Assembly: GCA_028583405.1 (NCBI GenBank)
Contig: JAPTMU010000153.1
Coordinates: 425,256 to 489,255 of the forward strand
From: Pogonophryne albipinna
Taxonomy: Eukaryota; Chordata; Actinopteri; Perciformes; Artedidraconidae
Direction of reading: 5' to 3'
Length of the DNA stretch: 64,000 nt
The notes under the pieces are model-generated. The model had not been told where the DNA came from and did not search any database. It was given only the letters and a program-made list of their open reading frames with translations. Below are positions 10,611-22,848 of this stretch, piece after piece; within the stretch, counting starts at the first letter, position 1, and each line of letters begins with the position of its first letter. A program made the position numbers and the translations under genes.

Positions 10611-11748
10611 TTCTTCAAATCTTTATTCCCCTTATTTCAGCCAATACTTTGGCTCTCCATAACTTCAGCTTATTTTCAGCTACAGAAACCATTCAAATAT
10701 TAAACTATTCAGCCTGTTCAGGAATCGATGGGAAACCTTCAACTTTTTCAAAATATTTTATACTTTTTGAAATATTCAGCTTTTTAAACTCTTTTTTTAA
10801 CATTGAAGTCAATGGGAGATGCCTTCAAATCCTGTTTTCCTACACCTTGCGCCAAATGCTACTCCTTCCACATACTTTCAGCTAGACACTTCATTCCAAC
10901 TTTCAAATGACCACAAGACCTTCAGCTATTCAACTTCACTTTTATTTTTGATATCTTTTAAACTTTTTGAGATATTGAATTTAGTTTGGAGCTTGGTAGA
11001 GAGGCCTTTTTCAGATGTTAACATTAGAGTGGATGGAGCAGCTTGTTAAGTCTAGAGTGCTTTGATCTCAAAACAGAGTGCAGCAGTGCCTGAAATTCTC
11101 CCCCCAAAATATTTTAAACTTGCCATAATTCCCAAACCCTAACTCCTCAGACATATTTTTTCATGAAAAACATAGGAAAACCTCTCATAGGTTGGAAAAT
11201 AAAAAAAAATTCAGGAAAAATATTAAACAAAATGCCTCTTGTTAAATCTGTTATACGGAGCAGATATTAGATCAATGTTTTTAGAATATTTTCAATTCAA
11301 GATTTTAACCAATAAGAGCCAAGCTAGCAGATAACGCTGCGTGTACATCGTGTGGGAATCATTTCACACTTTAGGACTTTGTTTAAGACACATTTGTATT
11401 GTTTGTATTTGGCTGCAGGAAGTTCACCTGAGCGAGTATTTAACTTCCCAAAACTGAAATGATTTTTATGTTTATTTGTAATCCATGTGACGTGAATACA
11501 GCATTAAAGCAGCAAGAAAAGACCAAAAACAGTCACAAACAAATAACACAAATAAAACTACGACAGTGTTTTCGAGTCATTTTAGTTCTTTACAAATTAT
11601 AATAATACAGAGCTGGAGGGGGGGGGGGGGGGTCATATTCTGAGAATTCTGTATTGATATTATTAATTTAAAATGTATTAAAGTCAAATTACAAGAAAGA
11701 AACTATATTTTGTATGTCAAATTGAGAATACCCTCTATGGAGCTGAGA
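10611..11748. other. Non-coding AT-rich stretch with a poly(G) run
   Basis: No exon seen. A run of about 14 G lies at 11619-11632. Phrases such as 'cattgaagtcaatgggag' suggest old dispersed repeats. Confidence 0.5.
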
Positions 11749-12131
11749 CAGAGGGTGTTTCTCAATGTCAAGGAAGGATCCTTCAGAGCCACTATTTTAA
11801 GGATGCTACGTCATCGAGTCTCGCCGAAGGACTGTTCTAATGTCCAGGATGCTTGGAATTCTACCGAGGGCTGAATCCTTCGTTGCGGGACATTTCGAGG
11901 ATGCACCAGTGTATCCTTGGCGGTCTTAAAATCCCCACAATGCTTTGCGCACGGACCAATTTCCAAAATGCAAGGCGGGGCCTCTCATATGACGCACACC
12001 TGCACACTTGCTCGCCTGTTCCATCCTTCGTTCTCCGAATGCAAGGAAGGATTCTTGCCTAGCCTCTGATGGACCCGACTCGGAGCACATGTCCTACCAA
12101 GGAAGCGTCCTCGACATTGAGAAACACCCTG
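11749..12131. mobile_element. Small inverted-repeat element (MITE)
   Basis: A 383-bp segment bounded by GGGTGTTTCTCAATGTC on the left and its reverse complement GACATTGAGAAACACCC on the right. The outer bases are CAGAGGGTG and CACCCTG. No clear target-site duplication is visible, and there is no coding potential inside. Confidence 0.7.
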
Positions 12132-12270
12132 GATTTAACCACTTTCATTAGTTGGGTAGTTTCCGGGACTTTTAACACCAACTCTGTATTAATAATAATA
12201 ATATATATTTAACTTAAAATGGCGCACAAACACTGTCGTATAAAACAGTATTTAAGACAAACGGATCCGT

Positions 12271-12395
12271 GATGGGACCTCCACGAGGGGACCTGCATGA
12301 GGGGACCTCCACGAGGGGACCTGCGCGAGGGGACCTCCACGAGGGGACCTGCGTGAAGGGACCTCCACGAGGGGACCTGCGTGAAGGGACCTCCA
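12271..12395 (+). repeat. 16-bp-based tandem repeat (ggggacctccacga)
   Basis: Alternating units ggggacctccacga and ggggacctgcgtga (or gcgcga) repeat about every 30-32 bp. Non-coding. Confidence 0.9.
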
Positions 12396-12437
12396 CGTTT
12401 AAAGTGCATTTCAGACTGAAAGCTTAAAGTCTTCAGT

Positions 12438-12438
<1 letters not shown>

Positions 12439-12495
<57 letters not shown>
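12439..12495 (+). repeat. (ATA)n microsatellite
   Basis: Uninterrupted ATA triplets, about 19 copies. Confidence 0.95.
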
Positions 12496-12499
<4 letters not shown>

Positions 12500-12829
12500 A
12501 GTAAGACTTTATCACTTGAGTTCTCCAGAGTTATTGCACAAAAAATAAATCGCAGGTGACAGGAAACGGCAGCGTGATTTTCAACATAAAAGACCTGTGC
12601 TTCAAGTTTTCAAAATATGTCAGCGTACAGTAATGGAAACTGTATAGAGAGTACATTATGGTGAGTTGTGGAGATATAACATTATTAAATATCTATTTAA
12701 ATAAAGAGTAAATACAGTGATTTAAATAGTATCCACAGTAAAGCAGCTCATCATGAAACTCTGACAAAAAAAGAAAAACGTTTCCAAATATTTTTTTAAG
12801 TTATTTACGCTTCCCAGGTTCTTTTACTT

Positions 12830-13824
12830 TGAGGAGAGAGGAGAGGAGGTGAGAGGAGAGGAGGTGAGAGGAAGAGAGCAGAGAGGAAGAGAGGAGAGGA
12901 GAGAGGAAGAGAGGAGAAGAGAGGAGAGAGGAAGAGAGAGGAGAGAGGAAGAGAGGTGAGGAGAGAGGAAGAGAGAGGAGAGAGGAGAAGAGAGGAGAGA
13001 GGACAGAGGAGAGAGGAGAGAGGAGAGGAGGTGAGAGGAAGAGAGGAGAGAGGAAGAGAGGAGAGGAGAGAGGAAGAGAGGAGAAGAGAGGAGAGAGGAA
13101 GAGAGAGGAGAGAGGAGAGAGGAAGAGAGGTGAGGAGAGAGGAAGAGAGAGGAGAGAGGAAGAGAGAGGAAGAGAGGAGAGAGGAGAGAGGGAGAGAGGA
13201 AGAGAGGAGAGTGGAGAGGAGAGAGTAGAGGAGGTGAGAGGAAGAGAGGAGAGGGGAGAGGAGGTGAGGAGAGAGGAGAGGAGAGGAGGTGAGAGGAAGA
13301 GAGGTGAGGAGAGAGGAGGCGAGGAGAGAGGAAGAGAGGAGAGGAGGTGAGGAGAGAGGAGAGGAGGTGAGAGGAAGAGAGGAGAAGAGAGGAGAGGAGG
13401 TGAGGAGAGAGGAGAGGAGGTGAGGAGAGAGGAGAGGAGGTGAGGAGGTAAGGAGAGAGGAGAGGAGGTGAGGAGAGAGGAGAGAGGAAGAGATGAGAGG
13501 ATGTGAGGAGGTAAGGAGAGAGGAGAGGAGGTGAGGAGAGAGGAGAGAGGAAGAGATGAGAGGAGGTGAGGAGGTAAGGAGAGAGGAGAGGAGGTGAGGA
13601 GAGAGGAAAGAGGAGAGAGGAGAGGAGGTGAGGAGAGAGGAGAGGAGGTGAGGAGGTGAGGAGGTAAGGAGAGAAGAGAGGAGGTGAGGAGAGAGGAGAG
13701 AGGAAGAGATGAGAGGATGTGAGGAGGTGAGGAGGTAAGGTGAGGAGAGAGGAAGAGAGGAGAGGAGGTGAGGAGAGAGGAGAGGAGGTGAGGAGGTAAG
13801 GAGAGAGGAGAGGAGGAGGAAGAT
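12830..13824 (+). repeat. 1-kb nearly pure polypurine tract
   Basis: Almost entirely A and G, built from gagaggagagg, ggaagagagg and ggaggtgagg variants, with isolated T in GGTGAGG or GATGAG. The antisense reading is a serine/leucine/proline-rich frame of over 300 codons, which is a composition artefact. Confidence 0.95.
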
Positions 13825-16140
13825 ATTTTAAACATCCAGTGTTTCAGGGGAATGAATGACGTTGCATATTATTATTGCATATCCACATCTCACTGATATG
13901 AGAATAAATGTCTGGGTTTGAGTCAGGAGAGGAAATGTCTTTTTCACAAATGTTAATGTGAGGAAGGGTCTGCTGCAAAGTCGTCCTGATATTTCAGAAT
14001 CAAATGTGATATTCAGCATTTAGAGAAGCAGTGAGTTTCTAAAATATTGAATTGATGGCGCTAACAAACGTCTTTTATGTGAGATGTAGCATTCGTCCAC
14101 CTGATGCGTCAGCAGCCGTGTTTCCATTCACGTGTTTAAATGTGTGGGGAAGTTGGGATTGCTTCATTGCACAACTAAATGTTTACATATATAACGCTAA
14201 ATTACGCAACGAGAATAATCAGCATTCTTTTTTAAAAAGTCCAAATAATACGTGAAAAATGTCGGAATTAATTATTGAAACATGTCAACAACAAAAAAAG
14301 GGAAAAAATGAAATATTTAGGAAATAATAATTAAGAGTTTTCCTAAAATGTCAAAAATGTGGAAAATGTTCAATGAAATAATTTGCTTTAAATGTCCAAA
14401 AAATATATTGATAAAAACAAATGGAAATAAGTCCCTAAATGTTTGAATTTGTTTTAGTTTCCTGATTAAAACAGCAAAGAGTTATTTTATTTCCAATTGT
14501 ACATGGCTTTGTTGAATACTCGATTCTGATTCTGACACGTTGTCATTTTATTTCTGATTAATTTCCATATTAGCTCGTCTGCTCACGGAAATACATTTAT
14601 TTTAAACATACAGGAACATCATTTTAAATATAATTTGATAACACTGTTTTAGTTTTATTTGGGGATTTTTTATTTATTTCAGTTTATTTTCTATCAATTT
14701 TCATTAAAAAAATAATAATTCTCCATTTCAGCTGATTCCGATTGTTGAGAGGAGAGTCTCGTGGACTCAAAATGATGTTTGAAGAGTTTTTGGGGAAAGG
14801 TATTGAATTAAAATGCATTTATTTGATAATTTAACCACAAAACAAACTCGTACTTGTTTTGGTATCACTGGTGGTGATGAAAGCTGGTTCGAGGGGCCCC
14901 CAGTGGATGTTTGCCAAGGGCCCCCACAGACTCTAGAATCGCCACTGTTTGGTATCAAGCCTTTTCATAGGGAGACAATAAATGGATTTTAATGGTTTAA
15001 TTCAAAGTTACGTGGCACTTTTATCCATTCATAACGTTAGTTTCCGTATTTCCCTGAAGCCATACTAACTTTAGACATTTTAAACACCAAATCAATAATC
15101 GATATTGAAAATAACCTTTTAGTTTCAGTCATTATTTTCTGCAGGAAGTCGTTACGGACCTTTAAAATAAAACGTTTCAACCTTTATTTTTCACAGTGCT
15201 GCAAATATTAACAATAAATAAGTTAAATGTGAGTAAGAGGAGAGGAAACAGGAAACAGGAGACAGGAAGTGGACTCAGTGGCTCTTTGACTTCGGGAGGC
15301 GGGACAAAGCGGGGGGCGCCGGTTTGACCTTTGACCCCGAAGTGGCGCTTGTTTTACTGGCGGTGAAAAGGTGGAGTGAGGAGGGTTGGGGGGGGGGTGG
15401 ATCTGCTGCTTCCTGTCACATGACTCCTCCCTCCTCAGCGGGGGGGCATGAGATATCTGTGGCTGGAAACAAAAGAAAATACAGAATTTAAATTGGAAGA
15501 AAAATTATTCATGTTTTTTTTTTATGGTTTATTTTTGAAGCACTTTGAAACAAAACGGGGATTTAAAAACGCTTAGAAAACATTCAACTGTGCAGAAAAA
15601 ATTAAAATGAAAAAACATGAGAATAATATAAAGACAGTCATAAGAGTCAACAAAATTATAAATCAACAAAATCAGAACAAGAGAGATTATTTATGTGTTT
15701 CTAAGTACTTTGCCGTACTTTGTCCCCGGTACTCTTTAGTCCCTGAACTGTCTAGTAGATCGCGTTCACACCGGAATAAGTCCCTGAGGGAGGATTAGGC
15801 AAATGAAGCCGCTGAAGTCACTTCTTCTTCTGCTTTGGGTTTACTGGCAGGCCGCAAACCACTTCACGGCGTATACTGCCGCCCGAAGTCCCGGGTAAAT
15901 CGCCAGAAGCGCCAACTCCTCCTCATCTCCACCGCTCCCACGTTTTGTGTGGCCATAAGTTAGTCTCTCTGCGCTGGGCTAATGCTAATAATGCTAATGC
16001 GAGCAAATAAAATGGCGGCTTCACAAAACTTTTCAGAGTTTTACGGGGCGTGGTTTGCAATTCTTCCAGCCAATCAGACAGAGGAACCTTTTCCTCCCCA
16101 GGAAAGTACCACCTCTCTAACATCGCTGCAACAACCCGCT
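13825..16140. other. No confident gene; dispersed repeats
   Basis: Mostly AT-rich intergenic-type DNA. On the - strand at 15470-15420 an acceptor-like gtttccag precedes a short open stretch (TDISCPPAEEGGVM then TGA), too weak to call. A phrase at 14890-14945 (ggggcccccagtgg) and GC-rich sequence at 15290-15440 look like repeat or gene-proximal DNA. At 15740-15790 'cgcgttcacaccgg' is shared with the terminus of another repeat near 19220. Confidence 0.4.
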
Positions 16141-16708
16141 GCTGTAGATACACGCTTTACAACATCAGGAGGATACGTCCCCAGCTGACCCAGAAAACAA
16201 CGCAGCTTCGGGTCCAGGCTCTCGTCATCTCACGCCTAGACTACTGCAACTCCCTCCTGGCTGGTCTACCTGCATGTGCCATCCGACCTCTGCAGCTCAT
16301 CCAGAATGCAGCGGCTCGTCTGGTCTTCAACCTTCCTAAATGTTCCCACATCACGCCGCTCCTCCGCTCCCTCCACTGGCTTCCAGTAACTGCTAGAATC
16401 CACTTCAAGACAATGGTACTTGCGTACCATGCTGCGAATGGATCTGGCCCTTCCTACATCCAGGACATGGTTAAACCGTACACCCCAGCACGTGCACTCT
16501 GCTCTGCATCAGCCAAACAGCTGGCTGCACCCGCGCTGCGAGGGGGACCCAAGTTCCCATCAGCAGAAACACGTGGGTTTGCTATCCTGGCTCCAAGATG
16601 GTGGAATGAGCTCCCCATTGACATCAGGACAGCAGATAGCTTACACACCTTCCAGACTGAAAACTCATCTTTTTCCACTCCACTTCGAGCGATAGAATTA
16701 CTAACAAA
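16141..16708 (+). mobile_element. L2-like LINE, reverse transcriptase C-terminal part
   Basis: Plus-strand frame from about 16170: VISRLDYCNSLLAGLP, then IQNAAARLVFN, LLRSLHWLPVTARI and FKTMVLAYHA. These are the hallmark C-terminal blocks of L2/CR1-clade reverse transcriptases. It is 5'-truncated and is interrupted at 16708 by a hAT element. Its 3' tail resumes at 17804. Confidence 0.88.
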
Positions 16709-17795
16709 CAGTGGCGTTTTTATATGTACAAAAGTGGTGGGGCACAAAAAACTTAGATGTCTATAAGCTTCTGCAGTGAGGTTCATGTCTGCTGAGGCTC
16801 TGACTCTTCAGGTTTACAAATATTATATTTTGACCTAAATCAAAATATAATATAATTTTCAAAAGCCTCTTTAGTCTGATGCTTCAATTAATTTTAAACA
16901 GACAGTTCAACAGAAGGATACCCAAAACATGTAATTGTATCATTTAAATATTGAATTGTTCTCTCTTAGTAAGATCCCATTTTCAATAAAATGGTGGTCT
17001 TACCTTGACTTGAAGATGAAGTCCATTTGCCTTTCCTTCTGGACAAACATCTCTATTACTTTTTTCTAAAAGTCCTCCTTATGTTCTTGTAGTTTCAAAA
17101 GTCTATCATAAATCTAATCTAATCAATAGATTTATGATTCGAAAATGATAAAAGTAGGGTAGAGACATGTGGATATTATCCGGCTGAACAAAACGTGCAT
17201 TTATCAAACAGCTACGTTTCCCACAGATCTTATTTGGAGCTGTTTTCTAAAATCCTATGGAGAAATCTCATTGCTTTTTTGTCGAGGGAAGCCATGCGCA
17301 GCTTACTTCCTGGTTTTAGGACGTGTCACTGCAGCTCTCTCGTCTCCTCTTCACACACCACACTTTTCGCGGCACACGTACTTACAGCCAATCCGCTCTG
17401 AATGATGTGAGATGGCGTATGGTGGGGATGGCAGCTCTATGCCCCGATGGTCATTATTTGTTTGCCACACACATTAAATAGGAAAATACTCTGAGCATGT
17501 GCAGTGTAGTTTTTACAGTCACCGTTCACTTAGACAGAGAGAGGGAGGGGCAGGATCGGGTTTTGTCCCACATGGCTCTAAACAGCTCAATAGGCACACA
17601 CTGTAGACACTAATTAGAAGAACACAGACTAAAACAGCAATGAGACGAATCAGATGATTAAACATGATCTTACAATATATTTTATATATATTTTTATTTA
17701 TTTTTTGCATTTTTTTGTAATCATTATTTGTAATACTTTCTGCTGACACTAGGTGGGGCTGTGCACCACCTGCCCCTAATGACCAGTCGCCACTG
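16709..17795. mobile_element. Non-autonomous hAT element nested in the L2 LINE
   Basis: Starts CAGTGGCG and ends CGCCACTG (inverted termini). It is flanked by near-identical 8-bp direct repeats, ctaacaaa at 16701-16708 and ctaacaga at 17796-17803. This matches the 8-bp duplication and CAG...CTG ends of the hAT superfamily. No transposase was recognised inside its 1087 bp. Confidence 0.82.
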
Positions 17796-17803
17796 CTAAC
17801 AGA

Positions 17804-17985
17804 GCACTTATATACTAACAAAGGACTGGCTTACCTAAAGCCAGTTGAGTAGCACTTGAAATGTTTGGCTCTATGAAACCTGATGTACTTTATGATTCTG
17901 TTTTCTTCAAGGTTGTATTTTGTTGGTCGAACGCACTTATTGTAAGTCGCTTTGGATAAAAGCGTCAGCTAAATGCAATGTAATA
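17804..17985 (+). mobile_element. L2-like LINE 3' tail
   Basis: Continues the LINE after the nested hAT. It ends with 'gtaagtcgctttggataaaa' and gcgtcagctaaatgcaatgtaa, the conserved fish L2 3' tail, followed by an A-run. Confidence 0.85.
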
Positions 17986-18330
17986 AAAAAAAGGGGGTGA
18001 AAAGGTTCGCATCAGCGTCTTGCCGTCATAAAAATTTGAGAGAAGATCGAGTTTTTATCGTTTGAAATTACGAAAAGGAAAAAGGACAAGGACACCCCTC
18101 TGTTGGAGGGGCAAAGGAGTCTGGTGGGATTCTGTTCGCCGCCAGCAAAGCGTGTTCCTGTGATGGAAAGTGTACTGCTGGCGAGCCTTGACAGGGGGGG
18201 GGGGCTAGTGGGGGGCTAGTGGAGCACGCACGTGAGCTGCGGAGCCTCGCAGCGGCGAAACTGAGGCTCCGTGGTAAACTGTGGTAACATGAAGAGCCGT
18301 TTGGGAGCCGAAAGAGCCGGCTCTTCTTAT
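17986..18330. other. Non-coding with a G-run
   Basis: A G-run lies at about 18195-18206. Near 18290-18330 'gaagagccgtttgggagccg' and aaagagccggctcttc look like a palindromic repeat end. No gene. Confidence 0.4.
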
Positions 18331-18899
18331 GCGGCTTTCACACCAGCGCTTTTCCCTTTCTAGCTCAGAGCGGGAGCTTTTCTGGTTCAGCTCCGGTTTC
18401 CCTTTTCTGCTCCCGCTCTGTTCACACCGCCCAGAGCTGCCGCTGCTGCGTCATGACGTCACCGTTTACGTGCCTGCTTCATAAAATCCAAACCGCGCGG
18501 AAATCCCTCACATCGACAACAACAACAATGGCCGATTGTATTGAAGCGCTGTTCGCTTTGGTTATCCTCTTACGAAACGAAATGGAAGGCATCGGACGAC
18601 TTTACAAGGGACGACTTTACTTGGAACTTTACAAACCTCACATGCGAAATGCAAGACTTCTTTGTGGTCTTCAGCATCTACTTCAACGACGAACCCCTGC
18701 CCCCGCCTCGACGTAAGAGAGAGGTAAGCGACGCCGCCTCTTAGCTCCGAAGCTCTTGCCTCTAGACCGACAATTTTTTGGAGCTGGAAGTGAACCGGAT
18801 TCCGGAGCTAAGAGGTGGCGCCTCTGCGGTGTGAACAGGGAAAAACCGGTACTTTTCAGCTCCAGCTCCGAGCTGAAAACGCGTTGGTGTGAAAGGGAC
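18331..18899. mobile_element. Inverted-repeat element (~570 bp)
   Basis: Ends with related inverted sequences: CTTTCACACCAGCGCTTTTC on the left, and on the right the reverse-related GAAAACGCGTTGGTGTGAAAG. The interior also has inverted 'cagctcc/ggagctg' motifs. A small frame starting with MADCIEALFALVILLRNEME lies inside but has no recognised domain. Confidence 0.6.
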
Positions 18900-19739
18900 A
18901 TACGTGAGCTGAGCCGAATGATCCGGAATTCCCATCACTAATACGTAAAGAGAGAGTATCTATAAGGGATGGCTCAATTCAAAATTCAAGTCACGTGACA
19001 CGACGTGACGTCACACCCCCTCGTCTTTGTGCTTAGTGCGTACGCATGGGTCGGAGTTTGCGTGGAGGACCACACATTTTCCCGTCAAATTCGTTTTTTA
19101 TAAATCGCAAACATTGCGTAGAAACTGGCGTACACCATCTTTTGAGCGTACGCACCGTTTATGAATGAGGCCCCAGATCTTTTTGGTGTGAACGCTAAAT
19201 CCCAGGAGCTATTCCTGGGAAAAGTACTCCGGTGTGAAAGCGCCTTATGATGCATTATGCTTTTACTTTGAAAGTATTTTTTTTTTATGTCACAATTTCT
19301 TTATTTTCATGCTTTAACTTCAGCGAGAGAAACCCCGCTGGACACAACATGTAATAATAAAAACAACTTCTGCTGCAGGAGTGAGTGTCCTGGATCAGAG
19401 AAGCTTTTATTTTGAAAATCAATAAAGTCACATTTAGATGATTTGAAAGCCGACTGCACGGCAGACGTAAATGATAAGAGAAACAATCAGCTTCATTGAG
19501 ATGTAAATAAAAACACTTAGCATGAAGCTTTTATTTTGAAACATGTAGTGGATTTTCATGCAACTGACAATTAATGTTAGTTTTATCAAATTAAACTTAA
19601 AAACATGTTTCTCTATACTTTCTGAAATGAGCTTCTCTTTCAAACAATCCTCACTCCAATCAATTCTTTCTTCTAAATATGTAGATTTCCAGAGTTAACA
19701 GAGCAGCAGCATTATATCTATTGTCTTTGTAGCCTTCCT
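18900..19739. other. Non-coding; another repeat terminus near 19180-19245
   Basis: Contains 'gtgtgaacgctaaatcccag' and ccggtgtgaaagcgcc, resembling a DNA-transposon terminus that may pair with the one near 15700-15790. The rest is AT-rich without exons. Confidence 0.4.
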
Positions 19740-21046
19740 GTAACCAGGTGAAGCCCCTTGAGGTCAAAAGATCTCTTCTTCAAGGTGACCTGCAGGACAT
19801 TAGTTACACATGTAACATAAAAACAACAATAAGGATGACATACAACATAATGTACAGGGCACAGTTTACAAACTCTATTTACAGTGACAGGTACCATGAG
19901 TATCAAACAGCATGGCACCCAGCCGAGTTTCAAAGTGATGCAGGGGAACCAAAGTGCTCAGTTTTAAACATGTTTGCAGACTGTTCCAAGTTAGTGGAGC
20001 TGCACAGCTAAAAGCTTTCTCCCCTAAGACAGTCCTAGCACTTGGCACATTTAATAAAACATCATGAGATCTCAAGCAATAAGTACTTTCAATTCGTCGA
20101 GATATCAGAGAGCAGATATAAAAAGGTAGTTTACCCAACATGGCTTTATAGATGAACATGTACCAGTGACGGAGCCTCCGTACAGTTAGTGAAGGCAGAC
20201 CTGCCCTGGCATACAGGGTAAAGTGATGAGTAAGTGCTTTACAGTTAGTAACAAATCTCAGTGCGCTGTGATAGGTGGCATCTAACTTTTCCAGGCAATG
20301 GGCAGGTGCATTCATATAGATCAGATCACCATAGTCCAGCACAGGTCAAAAGGTCAGAGCCTTTTCCTGGCTTCAAAAGAGAAACAGGACTTGTTTCTGA
20401 AAAAGAAACCTAGTCTAACCCTCAGCTTTTTAAGCAAATTAATGACCTGATGTTTAAAAGAGAGGCAATCATCAAGCCAGATACCTAGGTATTTATAACC
20501 GGTAACCACTTTGAGTACTTGTCCTTGCATAGTAACAATATCCAAAGCAGTGTCTGTAGTCTTTTTAGCTTTAGAAAAGAGCATTACCTTGGTTGTATCA
20601 ACATTTAAAAGAAGCTTAAGCTCAGAGAGCTGAGTCTGAATAATGTTAAAACAGCCTGTAATTTAACACCAGCCTCCTGAATGGAGGGACCTGCACTCAG
20701 ATCATTCTCAAATACTCCCACAGATGAGTATTTATAGGGAGCATTAGTTAGAATGAGATCAATTAGGGAGGATTTATTAGGAGACTTAATGTTAGGGCGA
20801 GTAGGACTGTCAACAATCTGAGTAACATTCAAAGAGATACAAAGGTTTTTAAAATCTTCTGACACTGCAGTTAACCAGTCCCAGTTGAAATCTCCAAGTA
20901 GCACTACTTCCTTGTAGTCTAGCTGCGATAAAAGATTTGCTAGCGAAGACAAGGAGTCCTTGCCAGCTGGGGGGGGGTCTGTAACAGCCCAAGACCATGA
21001 CCTGTTGACCCTTTGCCACTTCGATATTTAGGGCTAAAAATTTGAA
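19740..21046 (-). mobile_element. Rex1/CR1-like LINE, endonuclease middle to C-terminus (part B)
   Basis: Reading leftward: ALNIEVAKGQQ then VMVLGCYRPP, then VVLLGDFNWDWL and SLIDLILTNAP (endonuclease). An internal deletion removes most of the reverse transcriptase. It resumes with VTGYKYLGIWLDDCLSF, then LDYGDLIYMNAPA and ALRFVTNCKALTHH (C-terminal blocks). The 3' end near 19740-19790 has 'ccttgaggtcaaaagatctc', typical of Rex1-like tails. Part B begins almost where part A (3392-3769) stops, so both are pieces of one element in permuted order. Confidence 0.85.
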
Positions 21047-22848
21047 TTATACGTTATCCGTCTCGTTGACCCCGTCGTGGCGAACGTTATCCGTCTCGTT
21101 GACCCCGTCGTGGCGAACGTTATCCGTCTCGTTGACCCCGTCGTGGCGAACGTTATCCGTCTCGTTGACCCCGTCGTGGCGAACGTTATCCGTCTCGTTG
21201 ACCCCGTCGTGGCGAACGTTATCCGTCTCGTTGACCCAGTCGTTTCGAATGTTATCCGTCTCGTTGAACCCGTCGTGGCGAACGTTATCCGTCTCGTTGA
21301 TCCAGTCGTGGCGAATGTTATCCGTCTCGTTGATCCCGTCGTGGCGAACGTTATCCGTCTCGTTGAACCCGTCGTGGCGAACGTTATCCGTCTCGTTGAA
21401 TCCGTCGTGGCGAACGTTATCCGTCTCGTTGATCCCGTCGTGGCGAACGTTATCCGTCTCTTTGATCCAGTCGTGGCGAACTTTCTGGTGACGTGACGCC
21501 TCAGCTTTCACTTCGTTGGTCTCCAGTTGAACTGAAACAAATACCTTTCATTAAAAACTTTACAGAAATGTAATTAATTTTTGCTTCAAGACTCTGATCC
21601 TGTATTTTGTTTTTTTGTGAAAAAAGGCCATTTCATCGTGACGTCTGTAGTCAACAGATTATAAAAGACTACAATTACCACGGCACCTTCCTCTAAAAGT
21701 CTAAAGTGACAGAGATGGGCAACCTTTTTTGAACCGCTCAATTACCCTTTAAGTTATCAAGTTATACAAGCCTTAACAAAACAGCTTTTGGTAATCTGTT
21801 GTAGTTTAATTTTAAATAAATCATTTTCAAGAAAGCCCTGCAGAGAGTAATCAGGATGGCAGAGAAAACCATCAGCTGCCCCCTGCCCTCTCTGGAACAC
21901 ATCTCCACCTCCCGCTGCCTCAGTAGAGCTAACTAAATCATAAAGGACAGCTCTCACCCAGGTCACAGACTGTTCTCTCTCCTGCCTTCTGGGAGGAGAT
22001 ACAGGAGCTTCAAGTCACGGACAAACAGACTCAAAAACAGTTTCTACCCCTGGGCCGTCAGGCTGCTCAACCACCACACATAATGCAATAACCGTAACCA
22101 TCCTCACACACACACTTTTAATGCACTTTATATACTATTTTTTATATCAATATTTTTAACTATTTATTCCCCCGTATGATTGTATGTTGTCTGTCCTATT
22201 GCCGTGTTTTTTAGTGTTATGTATTTGTTTGTATTTTTTGCACACCGGGACAGAGTTGCACTCTGAATCTCGTTATACTCTGTGTACAATGACAATAAAA
22301 GGCTTTAACTTAACTTTAACTTGAAAATGTTTTTAAAGTTACTAAAACTGTGAGGTAAATTAAGTTAGGTGGCAATATTTCCCCTTTATACCTGTACTCG
22401 ATTAAAATTGTTTTTAAAATGGCAAAGTACCTCAAAAGTGTTTTTAATATAGCATCTGTTGACTTTAACTTATCCCATGAAGATCAGTAAAAGAGAAAAG
22501 ACATGACTCACCTTGGCCAGCGTGTCGCTCCAACATGGACTCCATCGACTGGAAAAGTTGAAAGGCTTTTTTTAAGGAGATCTCATTGGCAGACAGATCT
22601 GTAGGACACAGTATAATTAAAGGTTAGTGTCAGACAGAGAGAAGAAACACTGCATAAAATCAAATGTTTTCAACTCTCAGTCTCCTCTGCAGCTTATATT
22701 CACCAGCTGGAAAACCAGAGACTGTGGACAGGAAACATGCTGTTAAATCAAACATTATTCCTTCATCTTCAACACAATTATCAAACAGGTAAATACCTCT
22801 GGCCAGACAAACAGTCAGCACACAGACGAGCATCCAAACAGCTGCCAT
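21047..22848 (-). pseudogene. Gene X copy 1, 5' part (exons 1, 2 and start of repeat exon)
   Basis: Exon 1 at 22797-22848 (signal peptide MAAVWMLVCVLTVCLAR), exon 2 at 22512-22598 (DLSANEISLKKAFQLFQ...) and the start of exon 3 at 21531 after tttgtttcag, in the same phases as the intact copies. Thirteen repeats follow. The frame meets a TAA at 21047-21049, exactly at the LINE junction. Intron 2 also contains the LINE 3' fragment 21828-22320. It could still make a short secreted protein of about 208 residues if polyadenylated downstream, but it lacks the family's C-terminal tail, which lies 18 kb away at 2359. Confidence 0.75.
21828..22320 (+). mobile_element. 5'-truncated LINE fragment in intron 2 of gene X copy 1
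   Basis: Absent from the other five units at this place. The plus-strand translation includes LFSLLPSGRRYRSF and NSFYPWAVRLLN, a common C-terminal signature of fish non-LTR elements. The 3' end reads 'gtacaatgacaataaaaggc' and a TTAACTT tail. Confidence 0.85.

Noticed and set aside
12801..13835. 344-codon S/L/P-rich - strand frame over the polypurine tract
   Set aside because: Low-complexity composition artefact.
15420..15475. Short - strand terminal exon (TDISCPPAEEGGVM)
   Set aside because: Acceptor-like site and 14 codons only, with no partner exon or recognised protein.
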